Source of the DNA: an uncultured Alistipes sp.
Lineage (GTDB): Bacteria; Bacteroidota; Bacteroidia; Bacteroidales; Rikenellaceae
Length of the DNA stretch: 64,000 nucleotides
Reading direction: 5' to 3'
NCBI GenBank assembly: GCA_900541585.1
Contig: UQKD01000002.1
Coordinates: 161,605 to 225,604 of the forward strand
Shown: positions 34,935-44,090 of the stretch, in pieces
Layout of the letters: every line of letters starts with the position of its first letter
How positions within the stretch are numbered: position 1 is the first letter of the stretch
Notes under the pieces: generated by a model
What the model was told of the DNA's origin: nothing
What the model saw: only the letters and a program-made list of their open reading frames with translations
The model's database searches: none
Program-made: the position numbers and the translations under genes

Positions 34935-36176
34935 ATGAAACATTTTTACCTGATTCTCGCGCTGGCGTCACTCGTCGGGTCCTCCGTTCCGGCCTCGGCC
35001 CAGATTTCAATCGACGAAGTCAATGCCGAGCGGCGGAACGTGACGTTCCGCGACCGGTTGAAATCCACGTCCGTCGACGCCGATTATTTCAGCCTCGCCC
35101 GCTACAAGGCCGAGCGCGCCGCCATCCGCAAGGAGCGCAACTACCTCGAATTCGGCGGCGGCTTGCAGGGAACGCTGACTTCGTACAACGACCCCTGGAT
35201 CTCGGTGTCGGGCGGTGACAACTCCATTGCGCTGGTGGCGACCTTCAACCTGCGGCATATCTTCAAGAAGAACCTCTTTTCCATCGAAACCAAGTTCAAT
35301 GCCAAGCTGGGTTACAACCGCATGAAGGTCGAGACGCAGCGCGTGGGACCGGACGGCAAGCCGATGGTCGACGAGAGCGGTAACAAGATCATGGACAGCG
35401 AAGGCGTATGGTTCAAGAATCAGGACGAGTTCGTCATCTGGGTGAATCCGGCGTTCGAAATGGCGAAGAACTGGTCTTACGGCTCCACGTTCCAGTTCCG
35501 CAGCCAGTTTGTCAACGGTTACAAATCGCGCTCCGAGCAGGAGAAGAAGCACCTCAAGAGCAAGTTCATGACCCCGGGTTACCTCGATATTTCGCTGGGT
35601 ATCACCTATAAAAGCCCCAAGAAGAAATTTCCCATCACGGTCAACATGTCTCCGCTCGCCTTGAGCGGAACTTTCGCCGAGAGCGACTGGATCCGCATGC
35701 GGCAGGTGGGCGATGACGGCAAGGAGATCAAACCGGCTTATCCCTATGGTATCGAGGACCCCGAGAAGACCTCGAAATACGAGGGCGGTTCGTCGGTCGA
35801 GATCGGTTTCGACCGCACGTTCGGCAAGACGGGCTACCTGCGCTACCGCACCACGATCTTCTCCTTTTACGGCTGGATTACCGACATCGGCCAAAAGAAC
35901 AAGATCAGCGACTACACCAAGTATCTGGAGGCGTACGACAAGTGGGCCGATAAGGAGGATACCAGCGTCGGGCATGACATCAAGGACAAGCCCCGTCTGC
36001 CGATCCATCCCACGGTGCGCTGGGAAAATACGCTCGAAATCAAGGCGACGAAATACCTTTCCACGAAGGTTAGTTTCCAACTCTACTACAACCGGGCGCA
36101 GAATGTCGACGTGCAGACGCAGACTTATTTGCAGGTGGGACTTACCTACACTTTCAAGAATAAGCCGAAACCCTGA
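34935..36176 (+). CDS. DUF3078-domain protein, probable outer membrane barrel (413 aa)
   Basis: Signal peptide MKHFYLILALASLVGSSVPASA. The remainder alternates amphipathic beta strands (LEFGGGLQGTLTSYNDPWIS, ALVATFNLRHIF, YLDISLGITYKSP) and ends in aromatic strands (LQVGLTYTFKN), as in the DUF3078 family of Bacteroidetes. Probably an outer membrane barrel; substrate unknown. ATG 34935 is chosen for the signal peptide and the -7 element at 34896. The protease gene follows after 21 bp, so they form an operon. Confidence 0.82.
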   Translation: MKHFYLILALASLVGSSVPASAQISIDEVNAERRNVTFRDRLKSTSVDADYFSLARYKAERAAIRKERNYLEFGGGLQGTLTSYNDPWISVSGGDNSIALVATFNLRHIFKKNLFSIETKFNAKLGYNRMKVETQRVGPDGKPMVDESGNKIMDSEGVWFKNQDEFVIWVNPAFEMAKNWSYGSTFQFRSQFVNGYKSRSEQEKKHLKSKFMTPGYLDISLGITYKSPKKKFPITVNMSPLALSGTFAESDWIRMRQVGDDGKEIKPAYPYGIEDPEKTSKYEGGSSVEIGFDRTFGKTGYLRYRTTIFSFYGWITDIGQKNKISDYTKYLEAYDKWADKEDTSVGHDIKDKPRLPIHPTVRWENTLEIKATKYLSTKVSFQLYYNRAQNVDVQTQTYLQVGLTYTFKNKPKP

Positions 36177-36197
36177 TCGGCAGCTATTTAAACGCAA

Positions 36198-37835
36198 ATG
36201 TACAAAAACTCGAAACACACCGTCCTCTTCCCGCTGTTGCTGGCCGCGGGAGTCGTTCTGGGCCTCGTTCTGGGCCAGTATTTGGGCCGCAACACCACCA
36301 CGTCGCAGCTCAAGGGCATGCTCAGCCGCATGGCGCTGCCCAACAACAAACTCTCCTATACGCTCTCGCTGATCGAGAACCAGTATGTCGACTCGGTGTC
36401 GATGGACTCGCTCGCCGAGCACGTCATTCCGATGCTGGTCAAGGAGCTGGACCCCCATTCGGTCTATATTCCCGCCGCGGAAATGCAGGCCCTGAACGAA
36501 CCCCTCGAAGGGGAGTTCGACGGCATCGGCGTGGTCTTCAACATGGCTACCGACACGGTGATCGTGCTGAACGTCATTCCGCAGGGCCCGAGCGACAAGG
36601 CCGGCGTCAAGGCCGGGGACCGCATTGTCGAGATCGGCGATTCGCTTGTCGCCGGGCGTAAGATTCCCCAGAACAACGTCGTCAAGATGCTGCGCGGGCC
36701 GCGTGGTACGACGGTTCGTCTCGGTCTCGAACGGCAGGGCATCTCCGATCTGGTCGAGGTCGAGGTCGTGCGCGGCGTCATTCCCATCAGGAGCATCGAA
36801 TCGGCCTTCCGCATCGCCGACGGCGTGGGATACGTCAAGCTGGGGCAGTTCGCGCGGACCACTTTCGACGAATTCCGCAAGGCGCTGGCGTCGCTGCGCG
36901 CCGAAGGGGTGACGAAGCTGATTTTCGACCTGCGGGGCAATTCGGGCGGGTTTCTCGACCAGGCGATCGCCGTGGCCAACGAGTTCCTGCACGAGGGCCA
37001 GCTGATCGTCTACACCGAGGACCGCCGTCACGAGCAGCTGCGCGAATACGCCGACGGCAAAGGCTCGGCGCAGGACATGGAGGTCGTGGTGCTGATCGAC
37101 GAGGGAAGCGCCTCGTCGAGCGAAATTCTCGCCGGAGCGTTGCAGGACAACGACCGTGGTACGATTATTGGTCGTCGTTCGTTCGGCAAGGGTCTCGTAC
37201 AGCGTCAGATACCGTACAGCGACGGATCGGCCCTGCGGCTGACCACGGCGCGCTACTATACGCCGACGGGCCGCTCGATCCAGAAGCCCTACACGATCGG
37301 GGACGACGCGGACTACGAGGAGGATCTTTGGAACCGTTACCGGAACAACGAGTTTTTCTCGGCCGACAGCATCCATTTCGCCGACTCGCTCAAGCGGGTG
37401 ACGCCGGGCGGAAAGGTGGTCTACGGCGGCGGCGGCATCATGCCGGACGTGTTCATTCCGGCCGATACGACCGACGTGACGAAGTATTTCGTCGAGGTGG
37501 TGGGCCGCAATATCCTCTACCGCTACACGATCGAGTACGCCGACCGTCACCGCGAGGCGCTCAATGCAGTGAAGACCATCGATGAGTTGCAGGCACTGCT
37601 CGACAGCGACAAGACCCTTGTGGATGATTTCGTCCGCTATGCCGCCCGGAAGGGCGTTGCGCCGCGCTACGGCGACATCGCCCGTTCGCGGAAGCTGATC
37701 GAGGCCCAGCTTCGGGCCTATATCGGCCGCAATACGGCGTTGGAGGACAATGGGTTTTACGCAAACATCTATCCCGTGGACAACGTCGTCGTACGCGCCA
37801 TCGGGATCTTAAAGGAAGCGAATAAAAATGATTAA
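36198..37835 (+). CDS. S41 family C-terminal processing peptidase (545 aa)
   Basis: One N-terminal membrane anchor (LFPLLLAAGVVLGLVLGQYL), a PDZ domain (about 95-185, GIGVVFNMATDTVIVLNVIP), then the S41 fold with the Ser/Lys dyad: DEGSASSSE (Ser about 305-309) and RRSFGKGLVQ (Lys about 331). A C-terminal extension of about 150 residues follows. Periplasmic protease that trims C-termini of envelope proteins. Comes after the barrel gene and overlaps the next small gene by 8 bp. Confidence 0.93.
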   Translation: MYKNSKHTVLFPLLLAAGVVLGLVLGQYLGRNTTTSQLKGMLSRMALPNNKLSYTLSLIENQYVDSVSMDSLAEHVIPMLVKELDPHSVYIPAAEMQALNEPLEGEFDGIGVVFNMATDTVIVLNVIPQGPSDKAGVKAGDRIVEIGDSLVAGRKIPQNNVVKMLRGPRGTTVRLGLERQGISDLVEVEVVRGVIPIRSIESAFRIADGVGYVKLGQFARTTFDEFRKALASLRAEGVTKLIFDLRGNSGGFLDQAIAVANEFLHEGQLIVYTEDRRHEQLREYADGKGSAQDMEVVVLIDEGSASSSEILAGALQDNDRGTIIGRRSFGKGLVQRQIPYSDGSALRLTTARYYTPTGRSIQKPYTIGDDADYEEDLWNRYRNNEFFSADSIHFADSLKRVTPGGKVVYGGGGIMPDVFIPADTTDVTKYFVEVVGRNILYRYTIEYADRHREALNAVKTIDELQALLDSDKTLVDDFVRYAARKGVAPRYGDIARSRKLIEAQLRAYIGRNTALEDNGFYANIYPVDNVVVRAIGILKEANKND

Positions 37836-38073
37836 AAAACTGATCGGTATCGTTGTGGCCGTGGCGGTGGTTGTCATCATCGTCGTAGCGGCCATCCGGC
37901 GCGACAACTTCCAGTCGATGGTGCAGCGCGATGAATTGCTCAACGGCGTCGAGCCGGCTGCGGAACCCCCGCACCTGATCTCGCCCGCCGAACTCGACGT
38001 TCCGGCCGAAGGCACTCCGGCTCCGGGGACGGTCGACTCGTTGAGCGTCGAAATTACGGATTCGCTTCCGTAA
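37828..38073 (+). CDS. Small single-pass membrane protein (81 aa)
   Basis: One membrane segment (IGIVVAVAVVVIIVVAAI) after MIKKL, then a Pro/Glu-rich acidic tail (AAEPPHLISPAELDVPAEGTP). The start overlaps the protease stop by 8 bp and the gene ends before a strong terminator, so it sits in a real operon. I do not recognise a family. Coupling to the protease suggests an adaptor or substrate, which is speculation; non-coding status cannot be fully excluded. Confidence 0.6.
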   Translation: MIKKLIGIVVAVAVVVIIVVAAIRRDNFQSMVQRDELLNGVEPAAEPPHLISPAELDVPAEGTPAPGTVDSLSVEITDSLP

Positions 38074-38093
38074 GCCGGGATCGGTATGTATGA

Positions 38094-38127
38094 AACGGCG
38101 GCCCCCGTATCAGGGGCCGCCGTTTTT
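38094..38127 (+). terminator. Rho-independent terminator
   Basis: A 12-bp stem AACGGCGGCCCC/GGGGCCGCCGTT (38094-38105 with 38113-38124) followed by T. Closes the DUF3078-protease operon; may also stop deoC transcripts from the other side. Confidence 0.9.
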
Positions 38128-38194
38128 CGTGCATCGGGGCGGGTCAGTCCGTGAGAAAGGCCCCGTAGATGTCCGCCAGCCGGTTTCGGGGCGG

Positions 38195-39076
38195 TTAGAA
38201 ATACTTGATCTCCGAGCCTTCGATGGCCGAAAGGATGTTGTTCGCGGCCGAAGAGGCCCCGATGCGGAACAACTCCGTCGTGAGCCACTCTTTGCCGAGT
38301 ATCTCCTCGACGATCGTGTAGTAGAGTGCGGCGTCTTCCGCCGTGCGGACCCCGCCTGCGGCCTTGAAGCCGACCTTGCGGCCCGTCTTGTCGTAATAGT
38401 CCCGGATCGCGTGGCACATCACCACGGCGGCCTCGGGCGTTGCGGCCACGTCGATCTTGCCCGTCGAGGTCTTCACGAAATCGGCCCCTGCCAGCATCGA
38501 TAGCAGCGACGCCTTGCGGATCAGCTCGGGGGTTTTCAGCGCTCCCGATTCGATGATCACCTTCAGCACCACGTCGTCGTCCATCTCCGTGCGGATCACC
38601 TCCACCTCGTTGGCCGCCTCGTCGTATTCACCCGTGAGCATGCGCCCCACGTTGAGGACGATGTCCACCTCGTCGGCGCCGTTCTCTACGGCCATCGCCA
38701 CCTCGAGGGCCTTCACTTCGAGAAAGGTCTGCGCCGCGGGAAATCCCCCGCCGACACTCGTGATCTTCATCGGTGTGCCGTCCACGGCCAGCCCCACGGT
38801 CTCGACGAACGAGGGATAGATGCAGATCGAAGCCACGTTGGGGATGTGTGGGTATTTTTGGTAGAACTCCGCGGCCTTGCGGGCGAATTCCGTGACGGAT
38901 TTCACCGAATCGTTGCACGACAGCGTCGTGAGGTCGATGGCCGAGTAGCAGAATTTGTAGACCTCGGTGTTGTGGTTGCGGGTCTCTGCGGCCTTGCGGA
39001 TGCGTGCGACCTCTTCGTCGACTTGCGCTGCGCTCCACGCCGGGGCGTATTCTTTCAGGTGGTTGGCGTATTCCAT
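38195..39076 (-). CDS. deoC: Deoxyribose-phosphate aldolase
   Basis: Class I aldolase splitting 2-deoxyribose-5-phosphate into acetaldehyde and glyceraldehyde-3-phosphate. Motifs: VDIVLNVGRMLTGEYDEAAN, LKVIIESGALKTPELI with the proton-relay Lys, ADFVKTSTGK with the Schiff-base Lys, GFKAAGGVRTAEDA. 293 residues, longer than the E. coli form (about 259) by an N-terminal helical extension (about 1-35). Single gene; a TAATTTTG -7 element lies at 39093-39100 without a clear -33. Confidence 0.95.
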   Translation of the reverse strand: MEYANHLKEYAPAWSAAQVDEEVARIRKAAETRNHNTEVYKFCYSAIDLTTLSCNDSVKSVTEFARKAAEFYQKYPHIPNVASICIYPSFVETVGLAVDGTPMKITSVGGGFPAAQTFLEVKALEVAMAVENGADEVDIVLNVGRMLTGEYDEAANEVEVIRTEMDDDVVLKVIIESGALKTPELIRKASLLSMLAGADFVKTSTGKIDVAATPEAAVVMCHAIRDYYDKTGRKVGFKAAGGVRTAEDAALYYTIVEEILGKEWLTTELFRIGASSAANNILSAIEGSEIKYF

Positions 39077-39248
39077 ACAATCTTGTTTTTTACAAAATTA
39101 GAAAAATTATTCGATCCCGCATCGCTTCCGGACCAATTATTTTAACGGTTGTCCGGCATCGGCCGCCGCCCGGACACGGCGCCGGACCCGCTTAACCGAA
39201 AAACGGATGCACCTGTGCTTTTGTTGCGGGGCACGCAGGGCAGGATGC

Positions 39249-39288
39249 AAAAAAAGAGCCTGAACCCTTGCGGGCCAGACTCTTTTTT
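39249..39288 (-). terminator. A/T-flanked terminator of the TPR lipoprotein gene
   Basis: Stem of AAAAAAAGAG with CTCTTTTTTT plus CTG/CAG (39249-39262 with about 39275-39288). Symmetric A and T runs make it usable from both sides, but deoC is transcribed away from it, so it serves the gene ending at 39304. Confidence 0.85.
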
Positions 39289-39303
39289 TATCGATGAAGC
39301 CGA

Positions 39304-41037
39304 TTACTTGTTCAACGCCTTCAGGTTGATGTCCTTGGCGGCCTTCTGGGCCAGCGCGGGATTCTTCGAAACGGCGCTCTTCAGCTGTGCCTCTGCGGTC
39401 TTCAGGTCGCCTTCCTTGGCAGCGATAACGGCGCGCAGGTAGTCGGCGTCAGCCGAGTTGTCCTTGGCAATGGCCTTCTTGGCGCCGGCCAGGTCGTTCG
39501 ACTGAACCAGGGCGATAGCTTCGTTGTAGCCTTCGAGGTTCTTGGCGGCAGCCTTGTAGTCGCCTTCGGCGGCAGCCATGGCGGCCTTGGCCTGGGCGTC
39601 GGCGGCAGCGGCGTACTTCTTGGCCTCTGCGGTGTTGCCGTTAGCCAGGTTGGCGAGCAGCAGGTTCTTGCTCAACTCCTTCGACGAATCCAGCTTGGCG
39701 GCTTTCTCGAACGATTTCAGAGCGGCGGCCTTGTCACCGGCCTGCGTCTGGGCAACGCCGAGGTTGTTCCATACGCGGGCGTCGTTGAACTTCTTCGAAG
39801 CGGCAGTCAGAATGGCAACCTGCTCCCCGGCTCCGTTAGCCAGTTCCTGGGCGGCATAGAGGTACTGCTCTACGGTCAGGTCGCCGCCGTTGCGGTAAGC
39901 GGCCATGATCTCGGCGTCGGTCAGACCCTGGAGGTCGGTGCTGTTGACGATCTGCGAACGGCGCAGTTCGGGAAGGATGTCCTTCTTCAGCTCGTTGAAG
40001 ACGCTCGACATATTCTTGATCTCGGTCTCACGCTCTGCGGGCGAGTTGTAGAGGCTCAGCACCTGGAGAATGAGGTTCTTGTCCTTGATGTCCGACTTCT
40101 CGACCAGCTCCTTGAAGCCGTCCCAGTCTTCGCCGTAAGCAGCGGCGTCGATGTCCAGACCGGCGTCCTTGAGCAGCTTGGCAACGACCTTCTTACCCGA
40201 TTCGCTGCGCTTCTTCGAAAGCGTGTCGTTGAACTTCACCGGACCGTCGGGCGAAGCGTAGCCCTTCACGGCGATGTTCTGCGTGGCGCGGTCGTTCGTG
40301 AGGTTCTTGTCCACGTTCTCCTTGAATGCGCCGAGGTTGGCGTTCTTCTCGTTCTTCTTCGTCACGACCGACGAGTTGATGGCGTAGAGCAGATCCGTCT
40401 TGTCGACTACCGTGGTGACCTTCTTGTAGTTGTTGGCCATCTGATCCATCAGGTCGCCGTACTTGAGGTCCTTCTGCAGGGTGTTCAGACCGTAAGCCAC
40501 CGTCAGACCGAATTCCTTGGCGATGGCAGCCTTGGCTGCGGCGTCGTTGCCGGCCAGCACGGCAGCCTGCTCCTTGGTGGGGATGGCGCCGGTGTTCAGG
40601 TTGACGAGCACGAACTCCTTGGCCTTGCCTTTCGGGCACTTGATCTCGGCGCGGAGCTGCAGGGCGCACTGGTCCATGCGGGGATCGTACGGGAACTCGA
40701 CGTGCTGCGTGAAATTGCCGCCGTTGCTCATATCTACGACTGCGTAGTTCTCGTCCACCTTCGAACCCTGGTAGTATTTGGTGGCGCCGGCTACTTCGCC
40801 GCCTTCGAATACGATGACGGGGGTAACTTTGATGATGGCCTTCTTGTTGAAATACTCTACGGGGAAGGTCACATTGATGTCCGCGGCAACCGTGCCGTTG
40901 TTCAGCGTCAGAATCTCGGGGGTGACCGTCAGCTTGATGTCGTCCCGGTTCTTGGCCATCTTCTTGAAGCAGTTACAACTCGAGAATGCCAGTGCGGCAG
41001 CTACGAGCACAACGCTCAATTTCATTAAGTTTTTCAT
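39304..41037 (-). CDS. TPR and OmpA-like lipoprotein (577 aa)
   Basis: Lipoprotein signal (LAFSSC, Cys21). Residues about 35-145 are beta-rich; about 205-290 resemble an OmpA-type peptidoglycan-binding domain (QNIAVKGYASPDGPVKFNDTLSKKRSESGK). The C-terminal third is helical with TPR-like units (ARVWNNLGVAQTQAGDKAAAL). Codons are dominated by a few choices and the composition is less GC-rich than neighbours, as in strongly expressed genes; I have not computed this. Probably periplasmic, tying the outer membrane to peptidoglycan or a surface structure. It has a long leader with tandem 11-bp repeats. Confidence 0.83.
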   Translation of the reverse strand: MKNLMKLSVVLVAAALAFSSCNCFKKMAKNRDDIKLTVTPEILTLNNGTVAADINVTFPVEYFNKKAIIKVTPVIVFEGGEVAGATKYYQGSKVDENYAVVDMSNGGNFTQHVEFPYDPRMDQCALQLRAEIKCPKGKAKEFVLVNLNTGAIPTKEQAAVLAGNDAAAKAAIAKEFGLTVAYGLNTLQKDLKYGDLMDQMANNYKKVTTVVDKTDLLYAINSSVVTKKNEKNANLGAFKENVDKNLTNDRATQNIAVKGYASPDGPVKFNDTLSKKRSESGKKVVAKLLKDAGLDIDAAAYGEDWDGFKELVEKSDIKDKNLILQVLSLYNSPAERETEIKNMSSVFNELKKDILPELRRSQIVNSTDLQGLTDAEIMAAYRNGGDLTVEQYLYAAQELANGAGEQVAILTAASKKFNDARVWNNLGVAQTQAGDKAAALKSFEKAAKLDSSKELSKNLLLANLANGNTAEAKKYAAAADAQAKAAMAAAEGDYKAAAKNLEGYNEAIALVQSNDLAGAKKAIAKDNSADADYLRAVIAAKEGDLKTAEAQLKSAVSKNPALAQKAAKDINLKALNK

Positions 41038-41095
41038 AATAGGTAAAAGTTAATGTGTTTATTTTGAATTTGTTTGCCTCTTTTTCCGTTTCGTT

Positions 41096-41161
41096 TGCCC
41101 TTCGTCCGCCCTTCGTCCGCCCTCTGTCCGTCCTCCATCCCTCCTTCGTCCCTCCTTCGTT
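41096..41161. repeat. Six 11-bp tandem repeats in the TPR lipoprotein leader
   Basis: Six consecutive 11-base units (41096, 41107, 41118, 41129, 41140, 41151 starts), reading GACGAAGGGCG or close variants in the mRNA sense. They lie between the predicted transcript start (about 41195) and the ATG at 41037. The period is not a multiple of three and the purine-rich RNA strand has no start-linked frame of interest. Confidence 0.85.
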
Positions 41162-41201
41162 CGTCCATCAGGGCCGGTGCTTACCGGGCCGCGGAACAGC
41201 G

Positions 41202-41233
41202 CAAATATAGAAAACTCTTGCTGATTATGCAAT
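41202..41233 (-). promoter_or_regulatory. TPR lipoprotein promoter
   Basis: ATTG (41233-41230), 20 bases, TATATTTG (41209-41202). Gives a leader of about 155 bases holding the 11-bp repeats. Confidence 0.75.
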
Positions 41234-41237
41234 ATTC

Positions 41238-41267
41238 CGGACGGAAAAAAGCGCTGTTTTCCGTCCG
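41238..41267 (-). terminator. Hairpin after pnp
   Basis: An 11-bp stem CGGACGGAAAA/TTTTCCGTCCG (41238-41248 with 41257-41267), 25 bp after the pnp stop and just upstream of the next promoter. The T run is in the stem and loop rather than after it, so it may act as a 3' stabiliser rather than a classical terminator. Confidence 0.6.
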
Positions 41268-41291
41268 AAATATCCACATTAACAGTCTTCT

Positions 41292-43535
41292 TTACTCCTC
41301 TTTGTGCTCGTGGCGCTCACGGCGTTCGCCGCGGTCGCGACGCTCGCCACGCTCACCGCGCTCGGGACGCGGACGGCGCTCACGCTCCACGTAGCCTTCG
41401 GGCTTGGGAAGAAGCGCCTTGCGCGACAGTTTGAGCTTGTTGGTCTTGGGGTCTACGCCGATCAGTTTGACGTCGATCTCGTCGCCCTCCTTCAGACCCG
41501 TCTCCTCCATGGTCTCGAAACGCTTGTAGTCGATCTCCGAGATATGGAGCAGGGCGTCCTTGCCAGGCATGATCTCGACGAACGCGCCGAAGGCGACGAT
41601 CGAACGGACCTTGCCGTGGTACGTCTCGCCCACTTCGGGGATGGCTACGATGGCCTTGATGCGGGCCAGCGCTCCGTCGAGGGCCTCCTTGTCGATGCCG
41701 AAGATGTCCACGATACCCTTGTTGTCCACCTCCGTGATGGTGATGGTGGTGTTGGTGGTCTTCTGGATGTCCTGGATCACCTTTCCGCCCGGGCCGATAA
41801 CCGGACCGATCATATCCTGCGGAATGACGATCTGCACGATGCGCGGCACGCAGGGCTTGTAGTCCTCGCGCGGCTCGGCGATGCACTCGGTGATCTTGCC
41901 GAGGATGTGCATGCGGCCTTTGCGGGCCTGCTCCAACGCGGCGGCCAGCACCTCGTAGGAGAGTCCGTCGACCTTGATGTCCATCTGCGTGGCGGTGATG
42001 CCGTCTTTGGTTCCCGTCACCTTGAAGTCCATGTCGCCCAGGTGGTCCTCATCGCCCAGGATGTCCGACAGCACGGCCCATTTGCCGGTTGCGGAATCGG
42101 AGATCAGCCCCATGGCGATACCCGATACGGGCTTGCGGAGTTTCACGCCGGCGTCCATCAGCGCGAGGGTTCCGGCGCAGACCGTGGCCATCGACGACGA
42201 GCCGTTCGACTCGAGGATGTCCGACACGACGCGCACGGCGTAGGGGTTGTCCTCGCCCAGCGGAATCATCGGCTTCAGGGCGCGCCATGCCAGGTGGCCG
42301 TGGCCGATTTCGCGGCGCGAGAGGCCGCGGGCGGCCTTGGCCTCGCCCGTCGAGAAGGGCGGGAAGTTGTAGTGGAGCACGAACTGCTCGGTTCCTTGTA
42401 CGAGCACCTCGTCCTTGACTTTTTCGTCCAGTTTCGTGCCGAGCGTAACGGTCGTCAGCGACTGCGTTTCACCGCGGGTGAAGATCGCCGAGCCGTGGGC
42501 TGCGGGCAGGTAGCCCACCTCGCACCAGATCGGGCGGATCTCGTCGGTCTTGCGGCCGTCGAGGCGGACGCCTTCGTCGAGGATCATGTTGCGCATGGCC
42601 TTCTTCTGCACGTCGTCGTGGAAATATTTGTGGATCAGCGGGGCCTTCTCGACCAGCTCCTCCTCCGAATAACGGGCTGCGAACTCGGCTTCGAGGGCGT
42701 TGAACTTGTCCTCGCGCTCGTGTTTCATCGTGCCGCTCGTGGCGATGGCGTAAGCCTTGTCGTAAAGTTCCCGGATGATCGTCTGGCGGAGTTCCTCGTC
42801 GTTGACTTCGTGGCAGTAGGTGCGTTTCACGTCCTTGCCCAGCTCTTTCGAAAGCTCGATCTGTACGGCGCAGTGTTTCTTGATCTCCTCGTGCGCAAAC
42901 TTGATGGCGCCGAGCATCACCTCTTCCGAAACCTCCTTCATCTCACCCTCGACCATCAGGATGTTGTCGATCGTACCGCCGACCATGATGTCCAGGTCGC
43001 ATTCGGGCATCTCCGAATAGGTGGGGTTGATGGCGTATTCGCCGTTGCGTCGTACGACGCGGACCTCCGAGATGGGGCCGCCGAAGGGAATGTCCGATAC
43101 GGCGAGCGCCGCCGAGGCGGCCAGACCGGCCAGCGCGTCGGGCTGAATATCCTTGTCCGCCGAAATGAGGGTGACCGTCACGTAGACTTCGGCGTGGTAA
43201 TCCGCGGGGAACAGGGGACGGAGGGCGCGGTCGATCAGCCGGGCGACGAGGATCTCGCTGTCGTTAGCACGGCCTTCGCGCTTCATGAAACCTCCGGGAT
43301 AGCGGCCGATGGAGGCGTACTTTTCCTTGTACTCTACCTGCAGGGGCATGAAATCGGTGTCGGGTTTTGCGTCCTTTGCGGCCACGACGGTACCGAGCAG
43401 CATCGTGTCGCCCATCTTGACGACGACCGAGCCGTCGGCCTGCTTGGCCAGTTTGCCCGTTTCGATCTCGATCTGGCGTCCGTCGGCCAGGGCGATCGTT
43501 TTACGGACTGCGTTGTACAGCTTCTTTTCTTCCAT
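41292..43535 (-). CDS. pnp: Polyribonucleotide nucleotidyltransferase
   Basis: 3'-5' phosphorolytic exoribonuclease. Two RNase PH domains (about 8-220 and 310-540) flank a helical domain; then KH ([20 protein letters not shown], about 555-620) and S1 ([20 protein letters not shown], about 625-700). The tail from about 705 is strongly charged, built from Arg-Gly-Glu repeats ([20 protein letters not shown]), an RNA-binding-like extension. ATG 43535 is used because the frame upstream lies in the intergenic hairpin. Follows rpsO, the conserved bacterial order. Confidence 0.97.
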   Translation of the reverse strand: MEEKKLYNAVRKTIALADGRQIEIETGKLAKQADGSVVVKMGDTMLLGTVVAAKDAKPDTDFMPLQVEYKEKYASIGRYPGGFMKREGRANDSEILVARLIDRALRPLFPADYHAEVYVTVTLISADKDIQPDALAGLAASAALAVSDIPFGGPISEVRVVRRNGEYAINPTYSEMPECDLDIMVGGTIDNILMVEGEMKEVSEEVMLGAIKFAHEEIKKHCAVQIELSKELGKDVKRTYCHEVNDEELRQTIIRELYDKAYAIATSGTMKHEREDKFNALEAEFAARYSEEELVEKAPLIHKYFHDDVQKKAMRNMILDEGVRLDGRKTDEIRPIWCEVGYLPAAHGSAIFTRGETQSLTTVTLGTKLDEKVKDEVLVQGTEQFVLHYNFPPFSTGEAKAARGLSRREIGHGHLAWRALKPMIPLGEDNPYAVRVVSDILESNGSSSMATVCAGTLALMDAGVKLRKPVSGIAMGLISDSATGKWAVLSDILGDEDHLGDMDFKVTGTKDGITATQMDIKVDGLSYEVLAAALEQARKGRMHILGKITECIAEPREDYKPCVPRIVQIVIPQDMIGPVIGPGGKVIQDIQKTTNTTITITEVDNKGIVDIFGIDKEALDGALARIKAIVAIPEVGETYHGKVRSIVAFGAFVEIMPGKDALLHISEIDYKRFETMEETGLKEGDEIDVKLIGVDPKTNKLKLSRKALLPKPEGYVERERRPRPERGERGERRDRGERRERHEHKEE

Positions 43536-43580
43536 AAAAATTTTAAACCTATAGTGTTTTCGAATTGTTTTTCGCAACGA

Positions 43581-43617
43581 AAATGAAGGCAACCCCTCTC
43601 GGGAATTGCCTTCATTT
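43581..43617 (-). other. rpsO-pnp intergenic hairpin
   Basis: Perfect 12-bp stem AAATGAAGGCAA/TTGCCTTCATTT (43581-43592 with 43606-43617). In E. coli the equivalent RNA is cut by RNase III and mediates pnp autocontrol; here the position is the same, but the sequence has only a short T run, so attenuator, processing site or both are possible. Confidence 0.75.
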
Positions 43618-43628
43618 CTTCCTCGGGA

Positions 43629-43901
43629 TTACTTGCGGAGATTCAGCGTCTTTACGATTGCGCGGTAGCGCTCGATGTCGACCTCCTTCAGGTATTCCAG
43701 CAACGCGCGGCGCTTGCCGACCAGGCGCAGCAGTGCGCGCTGGGTTCCGAAGTCGTGCTTGTTGCTTTTGAGGTGTTCCGTAAGGTGGCTGATACGGTAG
43801 GAAAACAACGCGATCTGACTTTCGGGCGAACCCGTGTCGGTGTTAGACTTGCCGTACTGGCCGAAAAGCTCCTGCTTTTTCTCAGCTGTTAAATAAGCCA
43901 T
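43629..43901 (-). CDS. rpsO: 30S ribosomal protein S15
   Basis: 90-residue family length. Conserved features are [27 protein letters not shown] and [17 protein letters not shown], which bind 16S rRNA and S6/S18. It precedes pnp. ATG at 43901. Its promoter has TACCTTTG at 43971-43978, with a heptamer array in the -33 region. Confidence 0.97.
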   Translation of the reverse strand: MAYLTAEKKQELFGQYGKSNTDTGSPESQIALFSYRISHLTEHLKSNKHDFGTQRALLRLVGKRRALLEYLKEVDIERYRAIVKTLNLRK

Positions 43902-43970
43902 TGTGTAAATTTATTTACGTTCCACTCTACGACGCATCCCCCTTACCGTGGATAACGCCAGAGCGTTCCG

Positions 43971-44011
43971 CAAAGGTAGGAAATAATTCATAATTCATAA
44001 TTCATAATTCA
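43971..44011. repeat. rpsO -7 element and TAATTCA heptamer array
   Basis: TACCTTTG (43978-43971, minus strand) is followed upstream by four perfect TAATTCA units (43984-44011) that occupy the place where a -33 element should be. Slippage of the array would move or change the upstream part of the rpsO promoter. On the other side a TATTTTTG -7 element (44063-44070) serves apbE. Confidence 0.75.
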
Positions 44012-44090
44012 CAATTATTTTCAATTTGGCGTCTAAAAATAACAAATTAATCGGGAAAATCGTATTTTTGCGGCTAAACAAGTGAAAATT

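Noticed and set aside
41059..41277. A 72-codon frame covering the 11-bp repeats
   Set aside because: The repeat unit is not a multiple of three, the peptide is Arg/Gly/Glu-rich noise, and the frame begins upstream of the predicted transcript start.
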